Assembly (NCBI RefSeq): GCF_040610475.1
Contig: NZ_JBEXMJ010000003.1
Coordinates: 413,646-477,645, forward strand
Direction: 5' to 3'
Origin: Actinopolymorpha sp. NPDC004070
GTDB lineage: Bacteria; Actinomycetota; Actinomycetes; Propionibacteriales; Actinopolymorphaceae
Length of the DNA stretch: 64,000 nucleotides
Made by a program: the position numbers and the translations under genes. The notes under the pieces were generated by a model. The model searched no databases. It saw only the letters and a list, made by a program, of their open reading frames with translations, and was not told the origin of the DNA. Positions 1 to 8,784 of the stretch are shown here, piece after piece. Every line of letters starts with the position of its first letter. The stretch's first letter is position 1.

Positions 1-311
1 TTGAGGACGACCAGCAGAACGGTGTTGGCGAGGTACCGCAGGAACGGCATCGCCTGGACCGCCTCGGCGAAGTTGCCCACGATCCAGTGCTGCGGCAGCA
101 ACCTCGGCGGCACCCGGAAGATGTCGCCGCTGGTCTTGAACGCCGTCGTGATCATCACCAGGAAAGGCGCCAGGAAGGCGAGGCTGATGAGGATCAGGAT
201 CAGGTGGTGGGTCAGCCGTCGGCCCAGATACTGACGACGCGGCCGGGGGACAGGTCCGCTGCCGGCCGCGGTCCCGGGCCGACCCGCGCGAATCACGTCA
301 CTCGCTGCCAT
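1..311 (-). CDS. Carbohydrate ABC transporter permease, MalG type (3' end outside window)
   Basis: Inner-membrane permease of a sugar importer, cut by the left edge. The visible 103 residues hold a polar, arginine-rich N-terminus, a first membrane segment (about residues 36-55) and the following outside loop, the usual start of MalG-family (binding-protein-dependent transport, BPD) permeases. The ATG at 311-309 overlaps the end of the preceding permease gene by 14 bp, so the two are translationally coupled. The conserved EAA loop that contacts the ATPase lies beyond the edge and cannot be checked. Family assignment is firm; substrate unknown. Confidence 0.85.
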   Translation of the reverse strand, partial: MAASDVIRAGRPGTAAGSGPVPRPRRQYLGRRLTHHLILILISLAFLAPFLVMITTAFKTSGDIFRVPPRLLPQHWIVGNFAEAVQAMPFLRYLANTVLLVVL

Positions 312-1221
312 AGTGCACCCACCGCCTCGACGTCAGCAGGATGAACGACGTGAGCAACCCGATCACCAGGAAGAGGATCCAGGCCATCGCGGCGGCCTGA
401 CCCATCTTGAGGAAGACGAACGCGTTGTGGAACAGATGCATCGTGTACGTCAGCAAGGAGTCTCCCGGGCCTCCGTTGGCCGCATTGCCTCTGCTCTGGG
501 TGAGGAGGTACGTCGGGGCGAAGATCTGCAGAGCCGCGATCACGCCCATGATGAGCTGGAACAGCGTGACCGGCGTGAGGGCCGGCCAGGTGACGTACCA
601 GAACCGTTGCCAGCCGTTCGCTCCGTCGACCGCGGCGGCCTCGTACAACTGCTGCGGCACCTGCTTGAGAGCCGCCAGGTAGATCACTGCCGTGGCACCG
701 ATGCCCCACCAGGTGATGACGAGCACCGCGGGCTTGGTCCACATCGGATCAGCCAGCCAGTTGGGCTGCGGCAGGCCGATGCTTCCGAGGACCTGGTTGA
801 GGTATCCGTACTGCGCGTTGAAGACCCAGCGCCACAGGTAGCTCGCCGTCACCACCGGCACGATCGCCGGTAGGTAGACGATCGCGCGGTACAGCGGCTG
901 CCCCTTGACGGGGAAGTTCAGCGCCAGCGCGACCAGCAGCGCGAACGCCAGACCGAGCGGAACGCCGATGATGGCGAGGTAGGCGGTGTTGAACACCGAC
1001 CCCAGGAACTTCGGGTCCTTCAACAGGGTCGCGTAGTTGTCCAGCCCCACCCAGCGAGGTGACTGGAAGAGGTTGAACTCGGTGAAGCTGTAGTAGAGCG
1101 ACACCAGAATCGGACCGGCCATGAACACGACGAGCCCGATGATCCAGGGCGAGGAGAAGGCAAGCCCCGCCCACGCCGGGCGCCGCCTGGGCCGGCGCCC
1201 GGCGAGTGTTGCCTCAGCCAT
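298..1221 (-). CDS. Carbohydrate ABC transporter permease, MalF type
   Basis: A 307-residue inner-membrane permease that pairs with the MalG-type subunit downstream. About six hydrophobic segments are visible, and the EAA-type cytoplasmic loop is present (EAAAVDGANGWQRFWYVTWP region, about residues 195-215), the site that docks the ATPase. Its ATG overlaps the stop of the binding-protein gene by 8 bp, so order and coupling are binding protein, MalF, MalG. No ATPase gene is seen in this operon, which is common in actinobacteria where a shared MsiK-type ATPase serves many importers (established for Streptomyces; inference here). Confidence 0.93.
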   Translation of the reverse strand: MAEATLAGRRPRRRPAWAGLAFSSPWIIGLVVFMAGPILVSLYYSFTEFNLFQSPRWVGLDNYATLLKDPKFLGSVFNTAYLAIIGVPLGLAFALLVALALNFPVKGQPLYRAIVYLPAIVPVVTASYLWRWVFNAQYGYLNQVLGSIGLPQPNWLADPMWTKPAVLVITWWGIGATAVIYLAALKQVPQQLYEAAAVDGANGWQRFWYVTWPALTPVTLFQLIMGVIAALQIFAPTYLLTQSRGNAANGGPGDSLLTYTMHLFHNAFVFLKMGQAAAMAWILFLVIGLLTSFILLTSRRWVHYGSE

Positions 1222-2515
1222 AGCTCTTGGCCGCCTTGGCCACCTGCGCGTAGGCCTGCGCCGGGGTCTTGGTCATCCGGGTGATCTTGTCGTCCGCGGT
1301 GGCCAGGTCGGCGGTGTACTGGGCCAGGCTCGGCTCGCTCGGGATCGCGGTCGCGTTCTTGCTTGCCAGCAGGTCGAGGAAGAGGTCGAAGTTGGTGATG
1401 GACTTGTACGCCGGGTCCTGCAGGAGCGACTTGCGCGCCGGCAGGTTCGACAGCGCCTTGGTGAAGGACAACATCGCCTCCTTCGACACCAGGTACTTCA
1501 TGAACTCCCAGGCCTCGTCGGGGTGCTGGCTGTTGCTGGGGATGAAGAACGTCCCGGGCGCGACGAGGTTGGTCTTGGCGAGCTCCGGCCTGTCGTCGGG
1601 GTACGGGACCGGGACGACACCCCAGTCCAGGTCGGGCGCGAACTCCTTGATGAACGACGGCTGCCATTCGCCGTCGACCACCATCGCCAACTTGCCCTGG
1701 TAGAAGGGGTTCTGCGGCGACTGGTAGTCACCGAAGCCGGACACGAACCGCTCGATCTCCTTGATGCCGTACTTCTTGATGACGTTCTCGACGTAGAAGT
1801 TCGCACCGGCGATGTTGCCCGGGTCCTCGGGAGTGGGCTTCCCGTTGTCGTACCACTTGCCGCCGTGGGTGACCCCCAGTAGCCGGTAGTCGGCTCCCGC
1901 ACCGCTGGTCCCGGCGAGGCCCAGCTGCGTCAACCGCCCCTTGCTGTCGGTCTTCGTCAGCTTGCCGATCGCCTCGGCCCACTCGCTGGTCGTGGTCGGC
2001 GGCTTCTGCACGCCGGCCGCTGCGAACAGCTTCTTGTTGTAGAACAGCGCGGAGTTGTTGACCGCGATCGGCAGTTGGTAGACCTGATCCTTGTAGCGGC
2101 ACTGCGCCATCGAGGAGTCGGTGAAGTCACCGAGGTCGAACGAGTCCTTCTTGATGTAGTCGTCGAGCGACCTGATGACGCCCTTCTCCGCCCAGGCGCC
2201 CGTCGCACTCCCGAAGTTGTCGGAGATGTCGAACGCGCCCTTGCTCCCCGTCATCGCCGCAAGCTGAGCCTGCGCGTCGGGGTTCGACACGCCCTTGACG
2301 ACGATCTTGGACTGGCTCTGGTTGAACTTCTTGATCACCTTCTCCAGGGCCTTCGCCTCCTGACCGGTCCACAGGTAGGAGAACCGGAGCGTGACCTTTC
2401 CGCCGCCGGACGAGGAGGAGCTGCCCTTGGAACACGCAGCCAGACCGCCGAGACCTGCCGCGGCGATGCCCATTCCGACAAACCGCCGCCGGGAGAGTTG
2501 ACCTGGTCCAGACAT
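1214..2515 (-). CDS. Extracellular sugar-binding lipoprotein of an ABC importer
   Basis: A 433-residue family-1 solute-binding protein. I start it at the ATG at 2515 because a GGAAGG ribosome site sits about 6 bp upstream and the N-terminus then reads as a Tat lipoprotein signal: SRRRF at residues 8-12, a hydrophobic run, and the lipobox LAAC with Cys28. A serine- and glycine-rich linker follows before the two-lobed binding domain. A longer frame reaches 2587 but would bury the signal. First gene of the importer operon. The ligand, presumably an oligosaccharide, cannot be read from sequence. Confidence 0.93.
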   Translation of the reverse strand: MSGPGQLSRRRFVGMGIAAAGLGGLAACSKGSSSSSGGGKVTLRFSYLWTGQEAKALEKVIKKFNQSQSKIVVKGVSNPDAQAQLAAMTGSKGAFDISDNFGSATGAWAEKGVIRSLDDYIKKDSFDLGDFTDSSMAQCRYKDQVYQLPIAVNNSALFYNKKLFAAAGVQKPPTTTSEWAEAIGKLTKTDSKGRLTQLGLAGTSGAGADYRLLGVTHGGKWYDNGKPTPEDPGNIAGANFYVENVIKKYGIKEIERFVSGFGDYQSPQNPFYQGKLAMVVDGEWQPSFIKEFAPDLDWGVVPVPYPDDRPELAKTNLVAPGTFFIPSNSQHPDEAWEFMKYLVSKEAMLSFTKALSNLPARKSLLQDPAYKSITNFDLFLDLLASKNATAIPSEPSLAQYTADLATADDKITRMTKTPAQAYAQVAKAAKSYG

Positions 2516-2584
2516 GGGAACCTTCCGAGAGTTCGACTGGGAGAGCTGACGATGGACGCCACAATGGGTGGGCGTGGTCAGTAC

Positions 2585-2596
2585 CAATAGGTATTG
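2585..2596. promoter_or_regulatory. Palindrome CAATAGGTATTG, candidate operator
   Basis: A 12-bp inverted repeat with arms CAATA/TATTG about 70 bp upstream of the binding-protein start. It shares the ACCAATA/TATTGGT core with the site at 2721-2734, suggesting one regulator binds both. No regulator gene for it lies in the window before the edge. The rest of 2516-3047 holds no gene I can support. Confidence 0.45.
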
Positions 2597-2720
2597 CCAG
2601 TGGTGAGACGTGAAGGGGTGTCGCGGGAGTGCTCAGCGCCCGTATCGGCGCGGCTACGACCTACACCCTGCCGACGACGCTGCCGGTCTGGGCTCGACCA
2701 TTGGACCTGCGCGGTACAAC

Positions 2721-2734
2721 TTGGTATCTACCAA
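2721..2734. promoter_or_regulatory. Palindrome TTGGTATCTACCAA, candidate operator
   Basis: A perfect 6-bp inverted repeat (TTGGTA/TACCAA) with a 2-bp centre, about 206 bp upstream of the sugar-binding protein gene and 313 bp before the DrrA-like gene. The local drop in GC and the relation to the 2585 palindrome support a regulatory site. GntR- and LacI-family proteins bind sites of this general form; which one acts here is unknown. Confidence 0.5.
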
Positions 2735-2929
2735 TTCATTCGGCCGATTCTGGATGATCGGCCGGTAAAGGTCAAGCGTCGGCAGGCCGCGCCGGCGCCT
2801 GGGCGAGGTCCGCTTCCGGCCATGGCAACCTCCCGTGTCAACAGGCAGGGACGGTCAGTGATTCATGCCGTACGGCCAAGGCGTGGAGGAATTAACCGCG
2901 CGCTTTGTCGATGCCCGGGTGGTAAAGAC

Positions 2930-2938
2930 TTGTACAAT
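2930..2938 (+). promoter_or_regulatory. TTGTACAA palindrome overlapping a -10-like TACAAT
   Basis: An 8-bp palindrome (2930-2937) overlaps a TACAAT hexamer (2933-2938) about 110 bp before the DrrA-like gene. A repressor bound here would cover the -10 element. No well-spaced -35 hexamer is visible, so this is tentative. Confidence 0.25.
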
Positions 2939-3047
2939 CCTCGACGCGAGTGATTCTCCGGACCTCTCGTCAAGCCCCGCTTGCGGGCCGGCACGCGTGA
3001 GGACGCCGACGCCTACCGACCACGGAGCTCGCGGGAAGGGCCGGACA

Positions 3048-4073
3048 GTGAGAGAGATGATTCGTGCCGCCGGCTTGGTGAAGCGGTACAAGAACGTCGA
3101 GGCGCTCGCCGGTCTCGACCTCTCCGTCCCCGAGGGCCAGGTGCTCGCGCTGCTCGGCCCGAACGGCGCCGGCAAGACGACCGCCGTTCGCATCCTTGCG
3201 ACCCTGCTGGATGCCGACGAGGGCACCGCCGAGGTCGCCGGAGTCGACCTACGCAAGGACCCCGACGGGGTGCGCTCGCGGATCGGGTTGTCGGGGCAGT
3301 ACGCCGCGGTCGATGAGTACCTCACCGGCTACGAGAACCTCGAGATGGTCGGCCGGCTCTACGGACTCGGCAAGGCGAGGTCCGGTCGCCGGGCACGGGA
3401 GCTGCTGGAGCAGTTCGACCTGGCCGACGCCGGAGACCGGCCGTCGAAGACCTACTCGGGCGGGATGCGGCGGCGCCTCGACCTGGCCGGAGCTCTGGTC
3501 GCGGAGCCGCCGGTCCTGATCCTCGACGAACCCACGACCGGGCTCGACGTCCGTGCGCGGCAGCAGATGTGGGACGTCATCCGCAGCCTGGTCGACGCGG
3601 GCGCGACGCTGCTCCTCACCACGCAGTACCTCGAGGAGGCCGACCGCCTCGCCCACGACATCCTCGTCATCGACCACGGCCGGGCCATCGCGCACGGCAG
3701 CGCCGACGAGTTGAAGGCACAGGTCGGCGGCGAGCGGATCGAGCTGATCCTGGCCGACGCCGCGGACAGGTCGCGAGCCTGCGAGGCGCTCGCCGCGGTC
3801 GCCGTCGGTGAGGTGCAGGTCGACGACAACGGCCGTGCCCTCACTGTCGCCGTGGCGGGCGGGGTGCCGGCGTTGCGCAGGGTGCTCGGCGACCTGGAGT
3901 CTGCCGACGTACGAATCCTCGACGTCGGCCTGCGCCGGCCCACCCTCGACGACGTGTTCCTCAGCCTCACCGGACACGCGGCCGAGGAGGACGAGGTGTC
4001 CGCCGGCCCCGAAGGCTCCGACGGATCCGGCGTCTCCGAACGAAAGCAGAAACCACGAGAGGTGGCGCGATGA
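3048..4073 (+). CDS. ABC transporter ATPase, DrrA (daunorubicin resistance) family
   Basis: Cytoplasmic ATPase of a two-gene ABC-2 drug exporter, 341 residues. Visible motifs: Walker A GPNGAGKTT, signature YSGGM, Walker B LILDEPTTGLD and the switch histidine replaced in a TQYLEEAD segment typical of DrrA. The C-terminal extension ending in RPTLDDVFLSLTG is the DrrA family tail. I chose the GTG at 3048 because GGAAGG lies about 8 bp upstream; an ATG three codons later is possible, while the frame further upstream does not look coding. The stop overlaps the permease ATG by 4 bp. Confidence 0.92.
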   Translation: MREMIRAAGLVKRYKNVEALAGLDLSVPEGQVLALLGPNGAGKTTAVRILATLLDADEGTAEVAGVDLRKDPDGVRSRIGLSGQYAAVDEYLTGYENLEMVGRLYGLGKARSGRRARELLEQFDLADAGDRPSKTYSGGMRRRLDLAGALVAEPPVLILDEPTTGLDVRARQQMWDVIRSLVDAGATLLLTTQYLEEADRLAHDILVIDHGRAIAHGSADELKAQVGGERIELILADAADRSRACEALAAVAVGEVQVDDNGRALTVAVAGGVPALRRVLGDLESADVRILDVGLRRPTLDDVFLSLTGHAAEEDEVSAGPEGSDGSGVSERKQKPREVAR

Positions 4074-4879
4074 GCACCGGTCCCGTCGGAGCGGTCGTCG
4101 ACGGGTGGATCGTCGCCCGCCGCAACCTGATCAAGATCAAGCGCGTCCCCGACATCCTCGTGTTCGTACTGATCTCGCCGATCATGTTCGTGCTGCTGTT
4201 CGCGTTCGTGTTCGGCGGCGCCATCGATCCGGGCGGCGCGGTGCCCTACCGCGAGTTCCTGATCGGCGGCATCTTCGCCCAGACCGTCGTGTTCGGCGCC
4301 ACCTTCACCGGCGCGGGCCTTGCCGAGGACATGCAGAAGGGCATCATCGATCGCTTCCGCTCACTGCCGATGTCCCGATCGGCGGTGCTCACCGGGCGTA
4401 CGACCTCCGACGTCGCCTACAACGTGCTGTCGCTGATCATCATGGGATCCACCGGACTGCTGATCGGCTGGCGGATCCGCGAGGGGATCCTGAAGGCGCT
4501 GTGTGCCTTTGCCCTGCTGCTGTTGTTCGCCTACGCGATCAGCTGGGTGATGGCCTACGTCGGACTGCTGGTCCCGAGTCCGGAGGTCATCAACAACGCG
4601 TCCTTCATCGTCATCTTCCCGTTGACGTTCGTGTCCAATGCGTTCGTGCCCACCGAGTCGTTCGCGAGCGGTCTGCGCGTCTTCGTGGAGTGGAACCCTG
4701 TCTCGGCGGTGACGCAGGCGTCCCGTGAGCTGTTCGGCAATGTCGACCCGCGAGGCCCGGTCCCGGACTCGTGGGCCCTGCAGCATCCCGTCGTCTACAC
4801 GTTGTTCTGGGTCGTGCTGATCCTGCTGGTGTTCGTGCCGTTGTCCGTACGCCAGTTCCAGAAGGCCAGCCGTCGCTGA
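4070..4879 (+). CDS. ABC-2 type drug exporter permease, DrrB family
   Basis: A 269-residue integral membrane partner of the upstream ATPase, joined by an ATGA overlap. It has about six hydrophobic segments and the family's RFRSLPMSRSAVLTGR element after the second, plus the conserved PLTFVSNAFVP stretch. Together the pair should export a hydrophobic compound. No adjacent biosynthetic genes show what that is, so general detoxification is as likely as self-protection. Converges with the NmrA-like gene after 36 bp, with no clear terminator hairpin between them. Confidence 0.92.
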   Translation: MSTGPVGAVVDGWIVARRNLIKIKRVPDILVFVLISPIMFVLLFAFVFGGAIDPGGAVPYREFLIGGIFAQTVVFGATFTGAGLAEDMQKGIIDRFRSLPMSRSAVLTGRTTSDVAYNVLSLIIMGSTGLLIGWRIREGILKALCAFALLLLFAYAISWVMAYVGLLVPSPEVINNASFIVIFPLTFVSNAFVPTESFASGLRVFVEWNPVSAVTQASRELFGNVDPRGPVPDSWALQHPVVYTLFWVVLILLVFVPLSVRQFQKASRR

Positions 4880-4915
4880 CCGTCTCGAGCGTCGCCCCTG
4901 GCGTACGCAAGTTGC

Positions 4916-5821
4916 TCAGCCCGCGTAGAGGTTCCTGTGTGCGACCACGAAAGCTTCGATGGATTGCGGCGGCACACCCGTCACGCGTTCCACGTCGGCG
5001 GACGCGCGGTCGTAACGGTTCTCCCGGTGCAGCCGGGCCATGGTGGCGATGTGCTGTTCGACGTGCGGCGGCAGGCCCAGGCTCGAGAGCACCTCACGCT
5101 CCCAGCGGTCAGGCGGTACGTCCGCATAGGAGACCGGGCGCCCCAGCGCCCGGGAGAACTCCTCAGCCACCTCCGTCATGTCGACCGTGCTCGGCCCGGT
5201 CAGCTCGTAGACGTGGCCGACGTGTGGAGCCGGGTTGCGGAGCACGGTGGCGACCACCCGGGCCACGTCCTCCACGGCGACCGGCGACGTACGCCCTGTG
5301 CCGAACGGCAGGGCGATCGTGCCGTTCTCCCTGATCGAACGGGCCGCCAGGCTGGTGAACAGGGGATTGTCGAGGAACGACGTCGGCCGGACGTGGACCA
5401 CCGGCAGGCCCGACCAGTTGAACACCTGCTCCGCCAGCCACTGCAGCCGCTGCTGGTGGGATTCCGACGTACTGGTGGCGGTCATCTGCGACACGGTCAT
5501 CTGTGAGAGGTCGACCAGGCCGTCCAACCGGCCATGCTCGCGGGCCACGGTCGCCACGACCGTCGCTGCCAGTAGATGGTCCGGCGACACGGGCATGGCG
5601 AAGTACATCCGCGCGACCCCATCGAGCGCGGCGGCGACGGTCTCGGGCTTGGTGAGATCACCGACGACGGCCTCCGCGCCCAGCGCACGCAGCCGGTCCG
5701 CGCGGTCGTCGTCGCGGCGGACCATGACGCGTACCGACACATTCTGCGCCCTCAGCAGGGAGAGGACAGCGGCGCCCACGTCTCCGGGGCCGGGGATGAG
5801 AACCAGCTCGCCGGCAACCAT
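4916..5821 (-). CDS. NmrA-like NAD(P)-binding oxidoreductase
   Basis: A 301-residue Rossmann-fold protein of the atypical short-chain dehydrogenase (NmrA/azoreductase-like) type. The N-terminal dinucleotide loop reads PGPGDVGAA, followed by RRDDDRADRLRALGAE and a GDLTKPE turn usual in this family; HVRPTSFLDN around the middle is the NmrA substrate-side signature. No canonical YxxxK catalytic pair is obvious. The ATG at 5821 has AGGAG about 8 bp upstream. Single gene on the minus strand. Substrate unknown; may act as a redox sensor or quinone reductase. Confidence 0.85.
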   Translation of the reverse strand: MVAGELVLIPGPGDVGAAVLSLLRAQNVSVRVMVRRDDDRADRLRALGAEAVVGDLTKPETVAAALDGVARMYFAMPVSPDHLLAATVVATVAREHGRLDGLVDLSQMTVSQMTATSTSESHQQRLQWLAEQVFNWSGLPVVHVRPTSFLDNPLFTSLAARSIRENGTIALPFGTGRTSPVAVEDVARVVATVLRNPAPHVGHVYELTGPSTVDMTEVAEEFSRALGRPVSYADVPPDRWEREVLSSLGLPPHVEQHIATMARLHRENRYDRASADVERVTGVPPQSIEAFVVAHRNLYAG

Positions 5822-6005
5822 CGGTTGATCTCCTGTCGCCCACGTACGGACCTGATTTCGCTGTCAACCCAGCGTTGCAGGCACGTGACGGGCGTGCGGC
5901 GAGATCCTCGCTACGTGAGAAGATCGACTCCCGCTCGGCCTCGCCTTTGCGCGGTACGACCTGTTGAATGGCCAGAGCAAGCGTGTCGTTGGTCTGGAGC
6001 CGTCG

Positions 6006-6617
6006 ATGACCACACCGCGGGACCTGCTGATCGTCGTCGTCGAGGTGATGCCCGATCAGCCTGTGGAGCAGGGAAACCTGTCGCTCGCGCTCGCCGGTGC
6101 GGAGCTGATCGACCTCCTGCAGGCACAAACCGTCAGGCTGGACGATGATCAGATCGTCCCCACGGGCAGGTCGGCACCAGGTGATCGCCTGTTGGAGAAC
6201 GCTTCGTCGTCCCTTGCCCGACAAGCGCCCTATGAGTCGGTTGACAACTGGCTGTGGCGCAGGGGCCGGAACCTTTCCGCCACCTACGTGGCCGGACTGG
6301 AAGCCGAAGGGGAGTTCACCCGGCAACGTGGCCGCCACCGGAATCCGTTCAGGGCCGGCCAGCTGGTGTTGGCCGATTCGCCTGCCCGCAGCGATGCGGA
6401 GGCCCGCTGGGACTCCGACGAGCCCGTCCTCACCCGGCTCGCGGCAACCCTGGGGATCCACGGCCGGCAGGCGACGGAGGTGGCAGGTGCGGTCGACGAC
6501 TCGGTGGCGGTGGTGCTGGCCGCTGTCGAGGATGCCGTACGCCAGTTGGAGTTCGAACGGCAGCGGCGAGCCATCGAAGAGGCGGCCTACGACAACGTCT
6601 GGCGAGACCCCCAATGA
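6006..6617 (+). CDS. GPP34 (GOLPH3/Vps74-like) family protein
   Basis: A 203-residue cytoplasmic protein of the GPP34 family, which in eukaryotes binds phosphatidylinositol-4-phosphate on the Golgi and in actinobacteria is of unknown role. Family hallmarks: TTPRDLLIVVVEV at the start, LSLALAGAELIDLL, and APYESVDNWLWRRGRN near residue 78, then a C-terminal helical region. The ATG at 6006 is preferred over an upstream in-frame start because GGAG lies 6 bp before it and homologues begin at this point. It stands alone between the NmrA-like gene (divergent) and the DHFR-like gene (convergent). Confidence 0.88.
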   Translation: MTTPRDLLIVVVEVMPDQPVEQGNLSLALAGAELIDLLQAQTVRLDDDQIVPTGRSAPGDRLLENASSSLARQAPYESVDNWLWRRGRNLSATYVAGLEAEGEFTRQRGRHRNPFRAGQLVLADSPARSDAEARWDSDEPVLTRLAATLGIHGRQATEVAGAVDDSVAVVLAAVEDAVRQLEFERQRRAIEEAAYDNVWRDPQ

Positions 6618-6738
6618 ACAAGCCGGTCAGCCGATGCCGACGGTCTGGCGTTCGGGCTCGATCACTGCGACGACGCGCTCCTGCTCCCGGGGATACGGCG
6701 CCCCGGTTCGATGAGCGTTGGCCGTCCGGTGGCGAGGA

Positions 6739-7332
6739 TCAACGGACCACCTCGTAGTGCAGGTGGGTGACGCCCGGTGCCGGGACAGCCTCGACCAGCC
6801 GGAGGCTCACGTGCTGGGAGAGTGACTGGAAGAACGGTCGGCCACCACCGAGCAGGACGGGGATCTGGTGCAGGATCAGCTCGTCGACGAGCCCGGCCGC
6901 CAGGGCGGCAGTCGTGACGCCGCCACCCATGAGGCCGACGTCCTTGCCACCGGCAGCGTCCTGCGCGGCCGCGACCGCGTCCTCGATCCCGGTGGTGACC
7001 ACCGTCTGACGCTCGGGCAGCTCGGCGATCGGCCGATGGGTGAGTACGACCAGCGGCGCGGACGGGTGTGGCGTCCCGCCGTTGATCCACCCGGAGTCGT
7101 CGTAGGTGTTGCGGCCGGCGAGCGTGGCGCCGACGCGTCCGGCGGCGGCGTCGAAGACGCGCGCGCTGGCCGCGCTCAGCTTGAACCCGTCGAACACCTG
7201 GCTCGGAGTGTCGCCGTCGAAGTACCAGTCGAACAGCATCGTCGCGTCGCCGAGCCCGCGTCCGGCGCCGGGATCCCGTCCGGTGATGTATCCGTCGACC
7301 GACACCGACAGGGCGGCGATGACCTTGCTCAT
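6739..7332 (-). CDS. Dihydrofolate reductase-like (RibD C-terminal) family protein
   Basis: A 197-residue NADPH-dependent reductase fold. The N-terminus IAALSVSVDGYITG is the family signature, LAGRNTYDDSGWINGG matches the nucleotide side, and DVGLMGGGVTTAALAAG is the C-terminal glycine-rich loop. Many such proteins (YwjB/YyaP-like) have no known substrate and are not true folate enzymes. It is divergent from an HxlR regulator, with palindromic sites in the 93 bp between them, which suggests that the regulator controls it. Confidence 0.88.
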   Translation of the reverse strand: MSKVIAALSVSVDGYITGRDPGAGRGLGDATMLFDWYFDGDTPSQVFDGFKLSAASARVFDAAAGRVGATLAGRNTYDDSGWINGGTPHPSAPLVVLTHRPIAELPERQTVVTTGIEDAVAAAQDAAGGKDVGLMGGGVTTAALAAGLVDELILHQIPVLLGGGRPFFQSLSQHVSLRLVEAVPAPGVTHLHYEVVR

Positions 7333-7388
7333 GGCGTACGTCCTTTCTGGGTTCCTTCAGGAGACTTTGAGGACCATAGCAGTGCTGA

Positions 7389-7403
7389 GTTCCCTGAGGG
7401 AAC
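7389..7403. promoter_or_regulatory. GTTCCCTGAGGGAAC palindrome, likely HxlR operator
   Basis: A perfect inverted repeat (GTTCCC/GGGAAC, 3-bp centre) ends 22 bp before the HxlR start codon. A related half, GTTCCTTCAGGAG, lies at 7351-7363 close to the divergent reductase gene. Two similar sites in a divergent promoter fit autoregulation plus control of the reductase. Confidence 0.55.
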
Positions 7404-7425
7404 CCCGAAGGGTTAGATTGTCGGC

Positions 7426-7878
7426 ATGCAACGGACGAACTTCGGCGAGATGGCGTGCTCGATCGCGCGCACCCTCGACGTCATCGGGGAGCCCTGGTCT
7501 CCGCTGGTGCTGCGTGACGTGTACGTCGGGTTCACCAGGTTCGAGCAGATCCAGGCCGACCTCGGGATCTCGCGGAAGGTCCTGACCGAGCGGCTGAACC
7601 ACCTCGTCGACAACGGGATCCTCGAGCGCCGACCCTACGACGCGCGGCCGCGGTTCGAGTACGTCCTGACCGAGAAGGGTGCCGAACTCTTCGACCTGCT
7701 GATGGTCATGGTCGGCTGGGGCGACAAGTGGCTCGCCGGAAAGGCGGGGCCGCCGGTGCTCTACCGTCACCACGCGTGCGGGGAGATCAGCCACGTCGAC
7801 CTGCGCTGCGCACACTGCGGCGAGCCCATGCACGCCGGCGACATCGACCTGCTTCCCGGACCGGGCGCGGCGACCTGA
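7426..7878 (+). CDS. HxlR-family winged-helix transcriptional regulator
   Basis: A 150-residue DNA-binding protein. The HxlR core spans roughly residues 8-100: CSIARTLDVIGEPWSPLVLRD, then the recognition region LGISRKVLTERLNHLVDNGIL and wing RPRFEYVLTEKG. The C-terminus adds a short cysteine-rich stretch (C-G-E...C-A-H-C-G) that could bind a metal. Cys11 near the N-terminus matches the position of redox-sensing cysteines in some HxlR proteins, but sensing here is a guess. Probably represses the divergent DHFR-like gene through the palindromes between them. Confidence 0.9.
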   Translation: MQRTNFGEMACSIARTLDVIGEPWSPLVLRDVYVGFTRFEQIQADLGISRKVLTERLNHLVDNGILERRPYDARPRFEYVLTEKGAELFDLLMVMVGWGDKWLAGKAGPPVLYRHHACGEISHVDLRCAHCGEPMHAGDIDLLPGPGAAT

Positions 7879-7966
7879 CGCGATCGACTGTCGGTTTCAC
7901 GACCGGTTGATGCCGGCCCGACCTGACGGTCGTCCCGCGCGCAAGGCGGGGATCTAGCATGGGCGG

Positions 7967-8713
7967 GTGCTCACTGTGGGGGTCGACCTGGCTGCCGAAC
8001 CGGCGAAGACAGCCGTCGCCTGGATCGACTGGTCACCCGAGGGGGCTTCGGTCCGCCGGCTCGTGGTCGGTGCCGACGACGCCCTCGTACTCGAAGCACT
8101 TCGAGCCGCGGACAAGGCCGGGATCGACTGCCCCTTCGGCTGGCCGGAGCCGTTCGTCGAGTTCGTCAAGGCGCATCACGCCGGCGACGTGGCCGATCCC
8201 CGGGAGTTCGCCGGCCGGGACGGGCGCCGCCGGTTGGCGCTGCGGACGACCGACATCTTCACGTACGACACGACAGGGTTGTTGCCGCTGAGCGTCTCGG
8301 CGGACCGCATCGGGCACACCGCGATGCGATGCGCCGGGCTGCTCGCACACCTCGCGCAGGACGGGCAGTCGGTGGACCGCTCCGGGGCAGGGGCCGTGGT
8401 CGAGGTGTATCCGGCGGCGTCCCTGAAGAAGTGGGGCCTTCCCTCCCGCGGCTACAAGCGTGCCCGGAACGTCGACAATCTTCGGGCGTCGGTGGAGGCC
8501 CTCCTGGCCGCGGCGCCGTGGCTGCAGCTCGGCCAGTGGGAGGACGAGTGCCGGCGTTCGGACGACGCCTTCGACGCGGTGATCGCCGCCATGACCGCGC
8601 GTGCCGTCAGCCGGGGGCTGGTCGAGCCACTGCCCGAGAAGCACGCATCCGTTGCCAGGACCGAGGGCTGGATCGCCCTGCCGTCCACCTCGATCGACGC
8701 GCTCCACAACTAG
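7967..8713 (+). CDS. DUF429 family protein (predicted RNase H-like nuclease)
   Basis: A 248-residue protein of the DUF429 family, predicted on fold grounds to be an RNase H-like nuclease without a demonstrated function. Seen: GVDLAAEP near the start (first acidic strand), AGIDCPFGWP, RTTDIFTYDTTG, AVVEVYPAASLKKWG and the C-terminal DDAFDAVIAAMTARAV block, which together give the acidic residues expected of that fold. GTG start at 7967. The gene stands alone; its neighbours say nothing about its role. Confidence 0.82.
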   Translation: MLTVGVDLAAEPAKTAVAWIDWSPEGASVRRLVVGADDALVLEALRAADKAGIDCPFGWPEPFVEFVKAHHAGDVADPREFAGRDGRRRLALRTTDIFTYDTTGLLPLSVSADRIGHTAMRCAGLLAHLAQDGQSVDRSGAGAVVEVYPAASLKKWGLPSRGYKRARNVDNLRASVEALLAAAPWLQLGQWEDECRRSDDAFDAVIAAMTARAVSRGLVEPLPEKHASVARTEGWIALPSTSIDALHN

Positions 8714-8784
8714 GGTGCGCGTGCGAGACGGACGCCTGGCTCGTGTCTCCTGCATCGGGCCTGGCTGCGTGGGCGACGTGAGGA

